The translations under genes and the position numbers were made by a program. A stretch of DNA of 64,000 nt from a virus. Shown piece by piece: positions 18,904 through 28,135 of the stretch; position 1 is the first letter of the stretch, and each line of letters begins with the position of its first letter. The stretch spans positions 1-64,000 of IMG/VR virus record IMGVR_UViG_3300027805_000008, one strand, 5' to 3'. The notes under the pieces were generated by a model. It was not told the DNA's origin. It made no database searches and was given only the letters and a program-made list of their open reading frames with translations.

Positions 18904-19265
18904 TGGCAATTAAATATAAGGTCCCTTTAAATTTAGCTGGAATAGCAACAGATCCATCTAATCAACCAATTGGAAGTATTTACTATAATACTGTAAGCAA
19001 TAAGATAAGAGTATTGACAGATATTGGATGGCAAAATGCATCTGTAGATTTAACTGCAGCTGGAAATACTTCTTACTACTCACCCCTTGCCCCTTCTGAT
19101 GTTCAGGGCACAGACGGAGATGTTTACTTTGACACACAAACTTTAACAGTTTATAGAAAGCTAAATGGAACATGGGGATCTGGAACAGAAGTAAACGTTT
19201 ACGTAAAGGCAGAAGTTGATCAATTAATTTCAGATGTGGAGGCTTTAGCTCTTGCTGGGCTATAA
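18903..19265 (+). CDS. Tail-fibre protein (120 aa)
   Basis: MAIKYKVPLNLAGIATDPS with SIYYNTVSNKIRVLTD and VYFDTQTLTVYRKLNGTWG. The short G-x-IYYN ... G-x-VYFD segments repeat the motif of 17244 and 17722. It is coupled to the previous gene (TAATG) and likely serves as a linker subunit of the same fibre. Confidence 0.55.
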   Translation: MAIKYKVPLNLAGIATDPSNQPIGSIYYNTVSNKIRVLTDIGWQNASVDLTAAGNTSYYSPLAPSDVQGTDGDVYFDTQTLTVYRKLNGTWGSGTEVNVYVKAEVDQLISDVEALALAGL

Positions 19266-19271
19266 AATAAT

Positions 19272-20435
19272 ATGACACTAAATTTTTCTAATATTGAATC
19301 TGTAATATCAAACCGAATAGGTGCTTTAACAGTTACAGTTACCGCCGCATCTTCAAACGGAACAACCGTAACATATATTGCAAATAACAATTTTTCTGCT
19401 GGCCAATCAGTTAGTATAACTGGTCTTTCAACCGCAGCTTTTAATTTACAAAATGTAAGTATAGCTTCTGCAAACACAACACAGTTTACGGTAACAAGCT
19501 CTGCAACTGGAACAGCTGTTACTGGAGCAAGTGGCTCAGCCGTTATCAATATTGATACGAAGGAACTGCTTTTGCAGATGAAAGCAATTGAGTCTGCAAC
19601 AACAAACCTATCACTTGGCAAAGTTGTTTCAGAAGGTATTTTTCAGCAAGCTTCTCTTACATCAATTGCAAATCAGATAAATGCAGATATTGCAGATTTT
19701 CAAGATGACATTCAAAGTCTTTATGACGCAATAAATAATGCTGGAAATGTTACTGTTGGATCAACACAAACAATTACTGGTCAAAAAACAATAACTTCTC
19801 CAATTCTTACTGGAACACCAACGGCTCCAACTGCAGCTGCTGGAACAAATACAACACAAATAGCAACCACAGCCTTCGTAATATCTGAAGTCTCTACTGG
19901 TATATCTAATTTAATAGCTTCTTCACCTGCTCTATTAAATACATTACAAGAATTAGCGGCAGCTATAAATAATGATCCAACATTTTTTACTACAGTTGCT
20001 AATGGACTATCTACAAAAGCACCAATTAATAGTCCAACGTTTACAGGAACAGTAACACTACCTTCTGGAACATCTGGTGCAAATTTAATTAATATTCCAA
20101 ATTCTGCTTTAACTAACTCGTCTATGACGATAAATGGAACATCAATTTCTTTAGGAGGCAGCGGAAGCACATATCCAAACCAGACCTCAAATTCTGGCAA
20201 ATTTTTAACCACGGATGGCTCATCTGCAGCTTGGGGAACACCATTTTATCAGGTTATAGAGCAAGACAATACTCCAACTGTAAGCCAAAGACTTAAGTTG
20301 AATTTTGTCGGGGCTACCGTTACAGATGACTTGACTAATAACCGCACAACAGTTACAATTAATTCATCTGGGGGCATGAGCGGGTATGCTCTCGTCAAAC
20401 AAGTTGAAGCAATAACAGGAATACAAATTCTATAG
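19272..20435 (+). CDS. Tail-fibre protein (387 aa)
   Basis: Residues about 15-100 carry the module VTYIANNNFSAGQSVSITGL, TTQFTVTSSATGTAVTGASGSA (in parts), widespread in phage fibres. A second part has SPILTGTPTAPTAAAGTNTTQIATTAFV, the phage fibre repeat of the GTPTAP/TAFV type. It is Ser/Thr/Asn/Ala-rich with no lysine clusters, as expected for a surface fibre. Confidence 0.65.
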   Translation: MTLNFSNIESVISNRIGALTVTVTAASSNGTTVTYIANNNFSAGQSVSITGLSTAAFNLQNVSIASANTTQFTVTSSATGTAVTGASGSAVINIDTKELLLQMKAIESATTNLSLGKVVSEGIFQQASLTSIANQINADIADFQDDIQSLYDAINNAGNVTVGSTQTITGQKTITSPILTGTPTAPTAAAGTNTTQIATTAFVISEVSTGISNLIASSPALLNTLQELAAAINNDPTFFTTVANGLSTKAPINSPTFTGTVTLPSGTSGANLINIPNSALTNSSMTINGTSISLGGSGSTYPNQTSNSGKFLTTDGSSAAWGTPFYQVIEQDNTPTVSQRLKLNFVGATVTDDLTNNRTTVTINSSGGMSGYALVKQVEAITGIQIL

Positions 20436-20450
20436 GAATAGGGGTACAAT

Positions 20451-21824
20451 ATGCCAAATTATACTAGTTTATCATCACAGATAGACGCAGTTAAATCAGA
20501 AATTACTGCTAGTTTAGCAGCAAGCGTTTATAGCGCTCAGGATTTAGTTTTCGTTGCTTCAGCACTTAAAACATTAGGCGGAATGCTAGGAGTCGATGAC
20601 ATTGTTCAGGCTTCTGCAGATGCACAAGATTCACTCTCTGGACTAGTTTCAGATATTTTAGACGGTTCAGCTCCAGCAGTTGCTGGTCAACTTTATGTAG
20701 GAGATGCTCCACAAGCATGGAATACATCAGCAGATCTTACAAACCCAGTAGCAGTTTTCAGATATGATTCTGGTACAAATGATTCATCTTTTGCTCAGGT
20801 AGCATTTAATAATGATGACCCAACTTCTTCAACAGATATAATTGTTTACTCTTCTAACGGTAACGATACATCTGGTTGGACAGGTATGGGTATGACAGGA
20901 AATGCATTTGACGATGCAACATTTGGAATTACTGGTCCACATGATGGATATATTTTTACATCAGCAAAGGCTCCTTTAACAGCAACAATTACTAATAAGG
21001 GCCTAGCATCAAACGTTGCTACAATTACAACTTCGGCAGCACATGGATTTACAACTGGAAAAACTGTAAAAATCGAAGGTGTTGATTCAACATTTAACGG
21101 AACTTATGAGATTACAGGAACTCCAACAACAGTAACATTTACATACGCAAAAACTGCTTCTCCAGTTTCAACTACATCAGCAAGCGGATCAGCAACGATG
21201 TACTTTGGAAAAGGAAATTTGGTATTAGCAACAGACAGCACTGGTTCAGAAAATGCAATTATTATTGCAGCTGGAGGATATGCCTCTGGAGATACACAGG
21301 TTGCAATTGTTCCAAATGTCAGCGTTCACGTTGAAATTCCAACCCCATCAGTAAGCCCATCAACTGGAGCAGTTACTGTTGTGGGTGGAGTAGGAATTAA
21401 TGGTGATCTTAATATTGCTGGAGATGTTAATATTAACGGTACAATCTCATTTGCAGGAGGCGGAACCACAGTTGTTTCTGAGAATCTTGCAGTCACAGAT
21501 CCAGCAATTTTCGTAGCAAATGGAAACACTGGAAACCTAGTAGACCTATCATTTGTAGGAACATATACAGTGGGTGGAAATACTAAGTATACAGCACTAT
21601 CTAAGGATGCAACAGACGGAGTTTGGAAGCTTGCTTCTAATATAACAACTCAGCCAACCACTACAATTAACTATGCAGAAGCTGGCGTAACTCTAGATAG
21701 ATTGCAACTAGATCAAGTAATAATTAATTCAGCACCAACAATAAATTCTCATGCAACAACAAAACAATATGTAGATGCTCAAGAGTGGAACAATACAGTT
21801 CTAAGCTTAGCATTAGCAATATAA
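20451..21824 (+). CDS. Tail-fibre protein (457 aa)
   Basis: The N-terminus is a helical adaptor (SLSSQIDAVKSEITASLAAS), then beta-rich repeats including GKTVKIEGVDSTFNGTYEI with TFTYAKTASPVSTT, the same module as in the preceding gene. A GVGINGDLNIAGDVNINGTI beta-helix stretch follows. The end ATTKQYVDAQEWNNTV is typical of fibre C-termini. Confidence 0.65.
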   Translation: MPNYTSLSSQIDAVKSEITASLAASVYSAQDLVFVASALKTLGGMLGVDDIVQASADAQDSLSGLVSDILDGSAPAVAGQLYVGDAPQAWNTSADLTNPVAVFRYDSGTNDSSFAQVAFNNDDPTSSTDIIVYSSNGNDTSGWTGMGMTGNAFDDATFGITGPHDGYIFTSAKAPLTATITNKGLASNVATITTSAAHGFTTGKTVKIEGVDSTFNGTYEITGTPTTVTFTYAKTASPVSTTSASGSATMYFGKGNLVLATDSTGSENAIIIAAGGYASGDTQVAIVPNVSVHVEIPTPSVSPSTGAVTVVGGVGINGDLNIAGDVNINGTISFAGGGTTVVSENLAVTDPAIFVANGNTGNLVDLSFVGTYTVGGNTKYTALSKDATDGVWKLASNITTQPTTTINYAEAGVTLDRLQLDQVIINSAPTINSHATTKQYVDAQEWNNTVLSLALAI

Positions 21825-21846
21825 ATAAGGCTAACGGAGGTAAAAA

Positions 21847-22155
21847 ATGCCAACTAATAACATGAAAAGACTCTCGAGAGGGTCTTTGACAACATCAGAA
21901 ACAACACTGTATACAACACCATCAGGTGGACAGGCAGTTGTTACTAATATTGTTTTAACAAATACAACTAGCTCTGCTATTACAGCAACAATAAAGCTTG
22001 GTACACACGAAGTTCTAAATGCATCTTCCGTTGCTGCTAATGGAGTCCTAGCATTCGATCTTCGCCAAACACTGGAGAGTGCAGAAGCTATTTCTGGATT
22101 TGCTTCAGCTGTGGGCTTAAAAGCACACATTTCTGGCGTGGAGGTAACAGCATAA
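21847..22155 (+). CDS. Small virion protein (102 aa)
   Basis: SETTLYTTPSGGQAVVTNIV, NTTSSAITATIKLGTH and a compact beta pattern match a small phage structural family found beside fibres. It has a CGGAGG ribosome site. It is likely a fibre or tail-tip accessory protein. Confidence 0.55.
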   Translation: MPTNNMKRLSRGSLTTSETTLYTTPSGGQAVVTNIVLTNTTSSAITATIKLGTHEVLNASSVAANGVLAFDLRQTLESAEAISGFASAVGLKAHISGVEVTA

Positions 22156-22156
22156 A

Positions 22157-24889
22157 ATGGGTATCTTAACATTAAATAATCAGTCGGGAGAATCTGCAGC
22201 TGGTAGTATTCTATATAGCTTTACACCAGAAGCAGGCGCAGAGTACACCACACCACTTTGCACCGAAGACGCTATCTATAAATTTGCTGTAAACTTTACA
22301 GACACAGAATCAAATAACGGCGTGGTAATTGAAATTTATGCTGTTGGAAACAATACTGTTCCAGTTAGCACAATTTCACTATTTTCAGATGAACCATACG
22401 CATTCCCATCCCCTATTGGAAAAATTCGTGTGCTTTCTGCTGGAAACTCAAGTGCAGGAAACTATCGTGACGATAGAACGACTTTAACAATATCACGTAG
22501 CGTAAAGGTAGCACCAAATAGAACATCAACAAATAACGATGGATTTGGAGATATCTTTGTTCACGTAGAAGCTCACAATGACTGGACAGAAAGCGGATCA
22601 ACTAGATCTGGTTATGGCTGGGGAGATACTCGACGTTGGCAGGGATGGTCTTATAACTGGAACTACACTGGCGTATATAGAATTGCTCGCTCTGGTGAGC
22701 AGGCATCTATTAGATGGCAATATAAGCCACACACTTCACAGACATGGCAGAACCTTGCTAATTTCCCATCAGACCCAGAACTTGGATCATCTACTAGATT
22801 TACTCAGGGGGAAATCTACGATACAGAAAACTTTACTTACGTAATTTTCCGTTGCGATACTACAACTACTTCACAAACAGTATCTAATACTGTAGATAAT
22901 ACGACAGTATATAGTGGAAATTTTAACGTATATTTAGCACGTTATAACAAGAGCGGTAACACATGGAACATGCTTGGAGCATATGCTATAACAACTTATG
23001 GTAACCCATCATTTACAGTGGGACCACGTAAGTTCTTTATCGCACAGGATAACTCAGGAATCTCTTACTTGTTCCCATACGGAACATCAAATGAGAGAAC
23101 TTCTAATACATTCTTTAGATATAATCTAACAACTGGAGCTAGAAGCCAGGCATCAGATGCCGCTAATCCATGGAATGACGGCGCCTTTATTGGTACTGGA
23201 CTTACAGGAAGCACATCAGCATTCTTTGCTAGCCCAACAAATACTGGAGTTACTGGAGCAGATACCTCTACAAGAGATTATGTTTCATATAATCCTCTAA
23301 CAAATACATGGACAGTTGTTGCTGCTCCATCAAGAGTTGGAGAAGCTTCTGCTTATAACAGAGGTGGAACTCCGTTTAGATATAGTTCAAATGAGGTCGG
23401 CCTTATTGGACGTAGAACATATACTACAAACAACGTGGCTCCTTCATCAACAGATAGATATTATGGACGTAGACTATGGACTTATAATGTATCAACAGCA
23501 ACATGGACAGATAGATCAGCAGATCTAGGAGATTTTTATCCTCATATCATGAGACCATCTGATTCAGTAGTTAATGATATGAGAGCATTCCAGCCACAAT
23601 CTTCTGATTGGGATGGAAGATTCTTAACATTCCTTCCTGGAGATTCTCAAACCTCAAGAGGAAATTATCAGTATGTAAATACTAAGAGACCAAGAAGAGT
23701 TGAAATTATTGGTCAAACTGGTCGTCCACGAGGTGAAATGTCAGTAGGATCAATTTCTTTAATGGCATTTGGACACATTGGTGACTATAACTCAACACCT
23801 AGAACTCATGTAAATACAAATTCATCAACTACTTATGCTGGTATAACATTTGAATCGCCAGTAACTGGTGGTTGGGAAATTGTATATCTAGATGGAACAG
23901 TAAAATATGGTCCTTCTAAGTTCCACCCAACAAATGTAATTTATGATACAAATCGTAATAAGTATTTTGTTGCTGGATGGCAACAGGCTCTTTCAAAGTG
24001 GGTTTCTACAACAAACGCAGATAGAGTAGAGCGCACTTCATACGTAGTCGATGAAAAAACTGGTGAGTTTATTGAACAAAGCACCGATTTTTATGGAAAT
24101 ACTACAAGCCCAGGAAACATTCAAGTTGTTTCAGCTGGTCTAGCACTAACATCAGGATCACACTTTATTCGTAGACAGGATGCAAACAACTGGTTCCTAA
24201 CGAACCTTGTTGGTGGCTATGCCGCTCAGGGCAGTGGATATCCTTATCAGGGAAATGCTGACTATAGATGGGATTCTGTAACACCATACTCAGATAACCA
24301 ACCATCAGCTAGAACACTTACTCACCCAGACAACAATGGTGTAAACCATCAAATCGTTGCATGGGGAAATGGACCAAGAAACGTTCTTGGAATTCCAGAA
24401 GGAACACTATGGTGGAATGGAAGAATTCTTAGACAATACTCTTTCAGAACTCCACAAGCTCCTTTCACAGCACTTCAGACTGGATGGAGAATTATTTATA
24501 CAGCTCCAGAACCAGGAATGCAGACTGGTGGAGCATATTATGGAACACCACACATCTGGAGAGACAAGAACTTCGCAATTTGCCCAGGATCAAACCAAGA
24601 CAAGTACTATGTCTTTGACCTAAACAATTTGTATACTCGTGAGCCAAAGATTATTTCAGCTCACCTTCCAATTGAGACAGCTGCAACACCAGCATATACC
24701 CCAGCAAGCTCAGCAACAATATCATCTAACTCAATTAACTATATGAGCAACCGAGCATGTATTGCTGGAGTAGAAATTATTTATGGTGGAATAGATGTTG
24801 ACGGAGTTAGAACTGCTTGGTATAATGATAACATCTATTTAGTAAAGGATCCATCACCAGCTGCTTCAGTTGCGAATGATGCGAACTAA
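22157..24889 (+). CDS. Large tail-fibre/adhesin with Kelch-like repeats (910 aa)
   Basis: A beta-rich, Tyr/Trp/Asn-rich protein. Segments such as NKSGNTWNMLGAYAITTYG and YNPLTNTWTVVAAPSR look like Kelch-type propeller blades (residues about 250-480). The size and position suggest the main receptor-binding or fibre-shaft protein of this locus. It has no membrane segments and no recognised enzymatic triad. Confidence 0.6.
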   Translation: MGILTLNNQSGESAAGSILYSFTPEAGAEYTTPLCTEDAIYKFAVNFTDTESNNGVVIEIYAVGNNTVPVSTISLFSDEPYAFPSPIGKIRVLSAGNSSAGNYRDDRTTLTISRSVKVAPNRTSTNNDGFGDIFVHVEAHNDWTESGSTRSGYGWGDTRRWQGWSYNWNYTGVYRIARSGEQASIRWQYKPHTSQTWQNLANFPSDPELGSSTRFTQGEIYDTENFTYVIFRCDTTTTSQTVSNTVDNTTVYSGNFNVYLARYNKSGNTWNMLGAYAITTYGNPSFTVGPRKFFIAQDNSGISYLFPYGTSNERTSNTFFRYNLTTGARSQASDAANPWNDGAFIGTGLTGSTSAFFASPTNTGVTGADTSTRDYVSYNPLTNTWTVVAAPSRVGEASAYNRGGTPFRYSSNEVGLIGRRTYTTNNVAPSSTDRYYGRRLWTYNVSTATWTDRSADLGDFYPHIMRPSDSVVNDMRAFQPQSSDWDGRFLTFLPGDSQTSRGNYQYVNTKRPRRVEIIGQTGRPRGEMSVGSISLMAFGHIGDYNSTPRTHVNTNSSTTYAGITFESPVTGGWEIVYLDGTVKYGPSKFHPTNVIYDTNRNKYFVAGWQQALSKWVSTTNADRVERTSYVVDEKTGEFIEQSTDFYGNTTSPGNIQVVSAGLALTSGSHFIRRQDANNWFLTNLVGGYAAQGSGYPYQGNADYRWDSVTPYSDNQPSARTLTHPDNNGVNHQIVAWGNGPRNVLGIPEGTLWWNGRILRQYSFRTPQAPFTALQTGWRIIYTAPEPGMQTGGAYYGTPHIWRDKNFAICPGSNQDKYYVFDLNNLYTREPKIISAHLPIETAATPAYTPASSATISSNSINYMSNRACIAGVEIIYGGIDVDGVRTAWYNDNIYLVKDPSPAASVANDAN

Positions 24890-24903
24890 CAGGGAGATAA
24901 AAA

Positions 24904-25203
24904 ATGACACTAACATATGAGATAAACGATGATAACTCTGTAACTATTCTAAATGATGGTTCTGTATTTTTGGTTCAGTCAGATGATCCAAGAGTAGAAG
25001 GATGGGACGCATTCGAATCAGAAGCGTCTGCTCGTGAATGGGCAGAAGAGGCTATTGAGCGTTATGAGTCAGAAATCGCTGCTAACGCAGCAGCCCTTGA
25101 AGAGGGAAGAGACGAAAAAGAAGCAATGCTAGCTGAAGTCCAAGAAACAAACGGACAGCTTCTGGTAGAAATTCTTTCCGAAGAAACACCCTCTGAAGAA
25201 TAA
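24904..25203 (+). CDS. Acidic coiled-coil tail-accessory protein (99 aa)
   Basis: The first half is beta (SVTILNDGSVFLVQSDD) and the second is a highly acidic helix (AREWAEEAIERYESEIAANA) ending EETPSEE. Small acidic proteins at the end of a fibre operon often act in fibre assembly, so a chaperone role is possible. A strong terminator follows. Confidence 0.5.
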   Translation: MTLTYEINDDNSVTILNDGSVFLVQSDDPRVEGWDAFESEASAREWAEEAIERYESEIAANAAALEEGRDEKEAMLAEVQETNGQLLVEILSEETPSEE

Positions 25204-25220
25204 AAAGTTAGATTAAAAAT

Positions 25221-25252
25221 ATATGGGCAGGCTCATGGCCTGCCCATATTTA
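25221..25252 (+). terminator. Terminator after the fibre operon
   Basis: A 12-bp stem (ATATGGGCAGGC/GCCTGCCCATAT) with loop about TCATG is followed by TTTATC. It ends the unit at 25203. Confidence 0.8.
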
Positions 25253-25273
25253 TCGAGAAAAGGCATTTTATAA

Positions 25274-25951
25274 ATGAAAAAAGTAGTGGTAGCCGTAACA
25301 GAAAAAACAAATAAATTCAATAAAAATTTTACAATGTCTTTACTATCAACGGTAAAAGAATGTTTTGATAACGATATAGAGCTATTTTTCGATTTTTCTG
25401 GCGAAGAGATAACAGAATACATGAGTAAAAATCTTGTATGTAATCGTGTTTTAAATTCTGAAAAAATAGATGGTGTAGTTTTTCTAGACCCTAATCTTCA
25501 ATGGGAGCCAAAAACTCTTATAGATATAATTAATCATGAAGAAGATATTGTCTCTGGTGTATATCCGCTTCCTGATCCTAATCAGGAAAAATATGTAGTA
25601 TCACTCAAAGAGGGATATGATGTTAATGCAAAGTATATAGATTCTAATAGACTGCAACCAGGGGCATGCTACGTGTCAAAAGAGGCCCTTGTAAAAATAT
25701 CTGAAATTTGTAAATTTTATGGAGATAAAGAATTCTTTTTCTTTTTCATGCCCGATTTTGTAGATGGGGTATATATTACATCAGATGACGCATTCTTCGG
25801 ACTAGCATCTAAATTAGACATTAAATTAAATTTAAATCCACATTCTTCATTTATTAATACTGGAGAAGTACATTATTCTGGAGATTTCTTAAAAACTATT
25901 TCTAATAATTGGGTAGAAGACAGTTTTACCGAAGAGAATATAATTAAATAA
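25274..25951 (+). CDS. Glycosyltransferase-like protein (225 aa)
   Basis: DGVVFLDPNLQWEPKTLIDI, EDIVSGVYPLPDPNQ, and TSDDAFFGLASKLDI follow the profile of GT-A-type phage proteins. The D-x-D-like FLDPN and the SDD motif would hold the metal and donor. Positioned between the fibre genes and the LamG protein, it may decorate a tail protein. The family is inferred from motif shape, and the activity is unproven. Confidence 0.55.
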   Translation: MKKVVVAVTEKTNKFNKNFTMSLLSTVKECFDNDIELFFDFSGEEITEYMSKNLVCNRVLNSEKIDGVVFLDPNLQWEPKTLIDIINHEEDIVSGVYPLPDPNQEKYVVSLKEGYDVNAKYIDSNRLQPGACYVSKEALVKISEICKFYGDKEFFFFFMPDFVDGVYITSDDAFFGLASKLDIKLNLNPHSSFINTGEVHYSGDFLKTISNNWVEDSFTEENIIK

Positions 25952-25969
25952 AGTAAGTCTAAGGGGTGG

Positions 25970-25975
25970 TATAAT
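25970..25975 (+). promoter_or_regulatory. Extended -10 for leaderless mRNA
   Basis: TGG-TATAAT, then six bases, then the ATG of 25982-27727. Confidence 0.5.
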
Positions 25976-25981
25976 AAAATT

Positions 25982-27727
25982 ATGTCTTACTATCTTAAGG
26001 TTATAAAAGATCATCCTATAGGGTTTTGGCCACTAGATGAATCTTCTGGTACAGTTGCGGTAGATATTTCTGGCTGTAGCAATAACGCTACCTATATCGG
26101 ATCCCCTGCTGCAAATATGCTTCCAATAATTCCAGGCGGAGATTCTGGAACTAAGATAACTAATATTTCATATATAACACTTCCAACATCAAAAGATTTT
26201 TATGGCTCATCTGTTTCAAATGGCTTAGCAAATAAGTATTCTTCAGACAATGACTTTACATTAGAGTTATGGGTTAGCCAATCTATTCAGTCATCTGGAG
26301 TTACTACACTACTTGCAGATATTACAGATGGAATAGGTATATACTGGGAAAACGGCGACATTATATTTAAAATCTCCAATTCCGAACAGGTTAGATGGGC
26401 AGTAACATACAGCAAAAAGGCAATGCATGTTGTTGGAGTATACTCTGTAAATTCTATTAGACTATATATTGACGGAACTCAGGTTGCATTTAAGACAATA
26501 GATTCTAGCTTTAAGTTTACAAACACAGCATTTGATTTACAAATTGGTCCAACTTCTAGCGTAAACGATTCATTTATAGTAGATGCCCCAGCAGTATATA
26601 GATATGGGCTAAATGCAACAGCAATTACTAGACATTATAATGATGCAAATTATTATATACAGCCAATCCATGTTGTTAATCCAGAAGACGGAATACTATT
26701 TTCTTGCTCAGATAGAGCTAAAAATATAGACTTTGGATATACATATGGAGTAAATGCTCTATGGGAAGACTTTGTAGATTCAAATACTTACTATGACGAT
26801 AAGGGTAAATATATAGGTTTTATTCCAACCACAGCCTCCGAGTCAAAGTCATTTGTGATAAACGATTTTCTATTTATCCCTATGGAATCAAATCTAACAG
26901 ATTCTAAAATTGAGTGGCGAAATGAATTAGGAATATCAGTAGAAACTAGTGTTGACGGAACAAACTACTTATCTTGCGTAAATGGAGAAGCAATTCCTCA
27001 GTATAAAAAAGGAAGCTTTGGAATAACTGGCCTTCTATATATTAGAATTACTATGAGCACTACAAATGCTAGCAAGTTCCTGCCAAGACTTTCATATTTC
27101 TCAATTAGATTTTACAGTCAATCTAGAATATACGCAGATAATCATAATAGCTATATTGAGTCTAACAATCAGTTTGCAGTAGGGTCTTTAAACTATTCCC
27201 CGCTTCTAAGACATTATAATAATGGAATTAGACCTAATTCAGGATATGGGTTTAATATCAATACTGGATTAAATATAAATACTGTAGAAATGTTTTTTAC
27301 TCCTAAAACAACTGGAGCAAATACTTTATTCTATGATCCAGTTACTAGCACTAAGTATGCCTGGAATGGGTCTGGAACGGTCTCTAAGGCCTCTATAAGC
27401 AAAGTTTACGTCAATGGGGTAGACAAGACCTCACAGACAAATATAAGCAATTTCCTGGTGGCTGGAGAGCCTCATCATATAGTACTAGTTTTATCTTCTT
27501 CTGTTTCTGGCAACATTCAGTTTAATTATGAAACTTCAGGAGGACCAGATAATTTATACAACAATATAGGAATATATAATAGGACTCTCACTCAAGCCGA
27601 CGTAGATACCCACTTTGACCTATATTGTGGAAGACCTGCTTCTACAACCACTGATCCAGTAATTGACCTGACAGAATTGTCTCCAATATATTATGATAAT
27701 GACTGGATTGTGTTACAAAGTACGTAA
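25982..27727 (+). CDS. LamG/concanavalin-domain minor tail protein (581 aa)
   Basis: Residues about 1-220 are a LamG-type jelly roll (PIGFWPLDESSGTVAVDISG, FTLELWVSQS, IRLYIDGTQVAF). A second sandwich of similar type lies at about 425-560 (LNINTVEMFFTP). Such proteins are common actinophage minor tail proteins that bind host glycans. TATAAT lies six bases before the ATG and no ribosome site is present, so it is probably leaderless. Confidence 0.75.
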   Translation: MSYYLKVIKDHPIGFWPLDESSGTVAVDISGCSNNATYIGSPAANMLPIIPGGDSGTKITNISYITLPTSKDFYGSSVSNGLANKYSSDNDFTLELWVSQSIQSSGVTTLLADITDGIGIYWENGDIIFKISNSEQVRWAVTYSKKAMHVVGVYSVNSIRLYIDGTQVAFKTIDSSFKFTNTAFDLQIGPTSSVNDSFIVDAPAVYRYGLNATAITRHYNDANYYIQPIHVVNPEDGILFSCSDRAKNIDFGYTYGVNALWEDFVDSNTYYDDKGKYIGFIPTTASESKSFVINDFLFIPMESNLTDSKIEWRNELGISVETSVDGTNYLSCVNGEAIPQYKKGSFGITGLLYIRITMSTTNASKFLPRLSYFSIRFYSQSRIYADNHNSYIESNNQFAVGSLNYSPLLRHYNNGIRPNSGYGFNINTGLNINTVEMFFTPKTTGANTLFYDPVTSTKYAWNGSGTVSKASISKVYVNGVDKTSQTNISNFLVAGEPHHIVLVLSSSVSGNIQFNYETSGGPDNLYNNIGIYNRTLTQADVDTHFDLYCGRPASTTTDPVIDLTELSPIYYDNDWIVLQST

Positions 27728-27790
27728 TTCTGTCAATTTGGGTGACAAAAAGCTGGACTTAAACCATAAAGAATGGTAAAATTAAACTCT

Positions 27791-28135
27791 ATGGACATTA
27801 ACAAAATAAATACAAAGGTGTTAGATGAAGAATCTACCCTAGGCATATATGTCTGGGAAATGCCCGATGGTAGGTGGATTGGAGACGATGATGGAAACTT
27901 TCTTTCAGTCACGTCGAAAAAAGGAAATAGATCCAGAGTCGATGCTTTGGCTAGAGAGGTTCGCTCATACGGTATTTATGAGGGGCAGCCTAAATTCCTT
28001 TCTGCCAGACGCAAAATCACAGATGAAGAGTTTGCAGAACAAGAACAAAGACTTAAGTGGGGACTAGTTCCAGATCCTTTGGATATTGGAAACTATAAAG
28101 ACGAAATTAAAAATTTGAGGGCTCAGGGACAATAA
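27791..28135 (+). CDS. Small protein preceding the portal (114 aa)
   Basis: The start MDINKINTKVLDEEST is preferred because TAAAAT lies eight bases upstream (TGGACT, 17 bp, TAAAAT) and no ribosome site exists. The protein has MPDGRWIGDDDGNFLSV and a basic middle. It overlaps the portal start by a base. A packaging or portal-accessory role is inferred only from position. Confidence 0.55.
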   Translation: MDINKINTKVLDEESTLGIYVWEMPDGRWIGDDDGNFLSVTSKKGNRSRVDALAREVRSYGIYEGQPKFLSARRKITDEEFAEQEQRLKWGLVPDPLDIGNYKDEIKNLRAQGQ

